Shown: in pieces, positions 62,009 through 64,000 of the stretch
Numbering within the stretch: position 1 is the stretch's first letter
How the letters are laid out: the number at the start of each line of letters is the position of its first letter
Assembly: GCA_003290165.1 (NCBI GenBank)
Contig: QNQO01002064.1
Coordinates: 1 to 64,000, forward strand
DNA: 64,000 nucleotides
From: Berberis thunbergii
Lineage: Eukaryota > Streptophyta > Magnoliopsida > Ranunculales > Berberidaceae
Direction of reading: 5' to 3'
Translations under genes and position numbers: made by a program
The notes under the pieces: model-generated
Database searches by the model: none
What the model was told of the DNA's origin: nothing
What the model saw: the letters and a program-made list of their open reading frames with translations, nothing else

Positions 62009-62043
<35 letters not shown>
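59709..62043 (+). mobile_element. ORF1-only LINE-like retroelement, copy 3
   Basis: A GC-rich leader begins with a direct repeat of GGCGAGAGATAGCGCAGG (59709 and 59735). The ORF1 region, a 3' UTR with AATAAA (61986-61991) and a T run meeting a 20-base A run (about 62000-62043) follow. No endonuclease or reverse transcriptase is present. It lies opposite in orientation to the PITP intron it occupies. A target duplication was not found, so the exact 5' end is approximate. Confidence 0.78.
60084..61871 (+). pseudogene. DUF4283 / zinc-knuckle ORF1 protein, copy 3 (least damaged)
   Basis: Starts with an Ala-rich leader (MAAPLANIPPSTAGG) and KPSFAQILGKILVDEVAEDQ. The DUF4283 region runs to about 60740. 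The knuckle is YCDFC...GHQEDFC (CX2CX4HX4C). A Ser/Glu-rich middle part and an acidic TSEDSDEVNSESELGPQ follow, then a basic tail, PRKSNRTRKENNRYKN. Disabling changes are few: TGA at 60385, TGA at 60738 (Trp in the relatives), and a shift or stop near 60915. The last 295 codons (60984-61871) are fully open. Full length would be about 590 residues. Confidence 0.87.
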
Positions 62044-62470
62044 CAATAATGCAGGAAGGAAAACAAATCACAGTTCTGTAGCTCGATCAAACAAAAACCA
62101 CAAATATTTAGTTCAATGAAACACACGTACAAACCTGCCATTCGCGCCAAAGGGGGCCACGACCTGTCCTCTGAGATCTAAAATCGGATAAGTTAACATT
62201 GTTGGTACCAACTGCAAAACTCCAGTAGTCCCTCGCAGCTCTTGATATATCAATGCTTTCTACTTTCCTAGCTGCGAGTAACTCTTTGCTTAAGCCATGT
62301 AAAAGAAAACATATAAAAGAAAGGTGATCTAGCGTAAAACTGCAGCTTGACAATTCATTCATAAGAATGTCATTTACGTTATAACGACCTAATGACATAG
62401 GTGAAGAAAGAAAATCAAATCCTATGAACAAACAGTAGAAAACAACTTACATTTTCTGAGAGTCCAATAC

Positions 62471-62808
62471 TTTCCCAAGGGTAGTCCAATACTTTCCTAA
62501 GTGTTGTTTTACATCTTCTAGAGAGTTATGCCCAAACTCGTCTCTCCTGTCCAAGCCGCGACAATTCTGGGAAGCAACTCATCGATAGACCTTAAATTGC
62601 CAAGGTAAGGAATTGATTTTATTTATTTTTATGCTTCTAAGCATAAACCATGGAAGTCGGGCTTAATATGTCAATTCAATTTCACTAAATATTTTGACTA
62701 AACTAGTTGGACTTTTGTGAATTACATGTGATGATACATCAAAATAGACAAACTATCACAATCGTACACATGGCATAAAGACCTATCACAAGAATACAAT
62801 GCCTAATC
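62471..62808. other. Spacer after PITP break, no gene seen
   Basis: A short direct repeat, AGTCCAATACTTTCC, at about 62461 and 62483 sits exactly where PITP similarity ends. It may mark the deletion junction. Confidence 0.5.
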
Positions 62809-63296
62809 TGTGGGGTCAGCTCATAAAGCCCAGGAACAATAAGGCCAATTATAGAGGCCTAAATCAGGCCTACCACTGAGGAGAAGTAAACAAGATCTGT
62901 GTCCAAGTCCAGACAAATCAGAGCATAAGTCCAGGCCCAATACGCGTTCTCTCATAAAGAAGAAGAACATTACCAAGAAAGAGTCGTCGAGGAACTCACG
63001 TCTCCACGAACGCATCTCCGTTAAGGAGGAGACTGTTACAAAAACATCTCCTTCCGTTGCACCTCACATGCTTAAGTCATGCATGAAATTAACCACGACC
63101 ATTATAAAAGGTAAAGGGAACATTTGATAAAGGTATGCAACTTTAACTGAGTTTTTTCCAAATTTACATTCTTCTTCCAACAGAGTTACTTACTTAAGCA
63201 TCGAAGTGCCTTCGGCCACCAAAAAGGTGGTCATTGGCAGTCTAACAATTGTTTTGCAGGTCAAACTCACAGAAAGACGATTTTTGGATGTGTTAG
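62809..63296 (+). mobile_element. 5' LTR of a Ty3/gypsy element (approximate ends)
   Basis: Starts TGTGGGGTCAGC and has a TATAAAAGG box at about 63101. It ends near CAAACTCACA, after which TTGGCACCATTCGTTGGGA (63299-63317) resembles a mutated TTGGCGCCGTCTGTGGGA leader/primer site of Tat-type gypsy elements. The partner LTR is beyond the window. Confidence 0.6.
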
Positions 63297-63472
63297 TTTG
63301 GCACCATTCGTTGGGAATGATGAGTTTCATCTTTCTAAACATAAAACAAACTGTGATAAGGTTCACCACAACCTAACGAAACATTAAAAAAAAACCATCA
63401 GAGGAAATGATGCAAACTACATATCCCAATCCGGTAATGATCGTGACAACTTTCCCGCCAACACATCACTAA

Positions 63473-64000
63473 TGGCTCAAGCAAAAGATACAACCCGAAT
63501 CACCGGACCAATAGCATTCAAGAATGAGGATCCGCTGAACGCAATAGTTCAAATAGCCCAGACAACTATCAACGCTACCACTGATCCTCAGGTAGATTTG
63601 CTCATAACTTAGATGGAACATGTAACGATGATGCTGGAGAGGATCGCATAAAAGCACACTCACCTAGCTAACCCGGTTCAAGCACAACCACAATAAAACT
63701 CCACCAATTGAACTCAAGAAAGTAACAAACTCCCAACATAATCCTAACAAGGAAACTTAAAAAACAACAACCTTCCTTGAGGCAGGAATCCACTATATGA
63801 AGGGATGCTTACCGAAATCCAGTTCAGAATAGGGGTCACATATCCTAATGTATTATACGAATTGGCAAAATCGTCATTTTTTGACGCCCTCATGAAAACA
63901 ACAATGCTGAAAAAGTCCACTCCACCAAAGTTCGAGGTGTATGATGGCACTTCCGACCCGACCAATCATTTGAGATACTTCCACCACATGAAGGCCCTGA
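63473..64000 (+). pseudogene. Gypsy retrotransposon gag, decayed and cut by window end
   Basis: The frame opens at MAQAKDTTRITGPIAFKNED, accumulates stops between 63610 and 63770, then reads NVLYELAKSSFF and KSTPPKFEVYDGTSDPTNHL with RYFHHMKAL at the window end. PPKFEVYDGTSDP-HL is the start of the plant retrotransposon gag domain. The element continues to the right. Confidence 0.75.

Larger units (their letters stand above)
58886..62470 (-). pseudogene. 3' half of a PITP gene, split by a LINE-like insertion
   Basis: Minus-strand exons follow. 62451 to about 62470 reads GLSEN before GTAAGT. 62137 to about 62305 reads HGLSKELLAARKVESIDISR, ARDYWSFAVGTNNVNLSDFR and SQRTGRGPL, ending EWQ before GTTTGT. 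59418-59513 reads DKCAPVMTAYKFVTVNAPFW and GFGYRLEKALLA. 58886-58974 reads ERALFQESHRNCFAWIDEWY and GKTMTQIN, then TAG. TGRGPL and MTAYKLVTV-type motifs are conserved PITP signatures. The 5' exons are missing. The acceptor before HGLSK is deleted relative to the left copy, the last two exons are one base out of phase, and the stop is early. The intron between the second and third exons holds LINE copy 3. Confidence 0.85.

Overview
This window is nuclear DNA from a flowering plant, most likely a eudicot. The evidence is AT-rich sequence, GT-AG introns, a class XII receptor kinase, fragments of PISTILLATA-type MADS, HD-Zip II and MLO genes, and plant transposon families. The species cannot be told from the sequence. 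Only one cellular gene reads as complete: a non-RD leucine-rich-repeat receptor kinase on the minus strand at 43526-46779 (two exons, 1030 residues). Almost everything else is mobile DNA, gene fragments carried by mobile DNA, and diverged copies of one intergenic segment.

Left part (1-17 kb). A decayed 5' half of a phosphatidylinositol transfer protein (PITP) gene (604-1708, minus) is followed by an ORF1-only LINE-like element with a 13-bp target duplication (2970-5594) and a TRIM element (5668-6483). Next comes a pair of TIR elements (7033-13004) that carries the first two exons of an MLO gene. Copy A of the recurrent intergenic segment and a LINE zinc-binding fragment close this part.

Middle (17.7-27.8 kb). 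A CACTA transposon (17929-27570) splits an OTU-like transposon reading frame, and removing it with one 3-bp target copy rejoins that frame. The CACTA carries exons of at least three unrelated genes in one orientation: PISTILLATA-type MADS, HIPL (hedgehog-interacting-protein-like) and a raffinose synthase/SIP-family enzyme. The last is itself interrupted inside an exon by a 3.8-kb TG...CA insert that holds an RS-rich/PPR chimeric open frame. A tRNA-derived SINE sits in a MADS intron.

Right of centre (28-47 kb). A Mutator-like element (28900-29749), a hAT element (30378-31699) and a 9.5-kb Helitron (31857-41401) follow. The Helitron holds fragments resembling a kinesin-14, a DOMON/heme-binding protein, phosphomannose isomerase, an HD-Zip II factor and a LINE. 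Copy B of the segment and the receptor kinase follow.

Right part (47-64 kb). Copy C of the segment carries a second ORF1-only LINE with a 5' inversion and a 97-bp tandem array with a palindromic core. Then come a second LINE zinc-binding fragment, copy D, and a 3' half of a PITP gene with the third ORF1-only LINE in its intron. The 5' LTR and decayed gag of a Ty3/gypsy element run off the window.

The segment copies serve as empty-site controls for one another, so the ends and target duplications of the hAT, Helitron, LINE copy 2 and TIR insertions can be read inside this one sequence.
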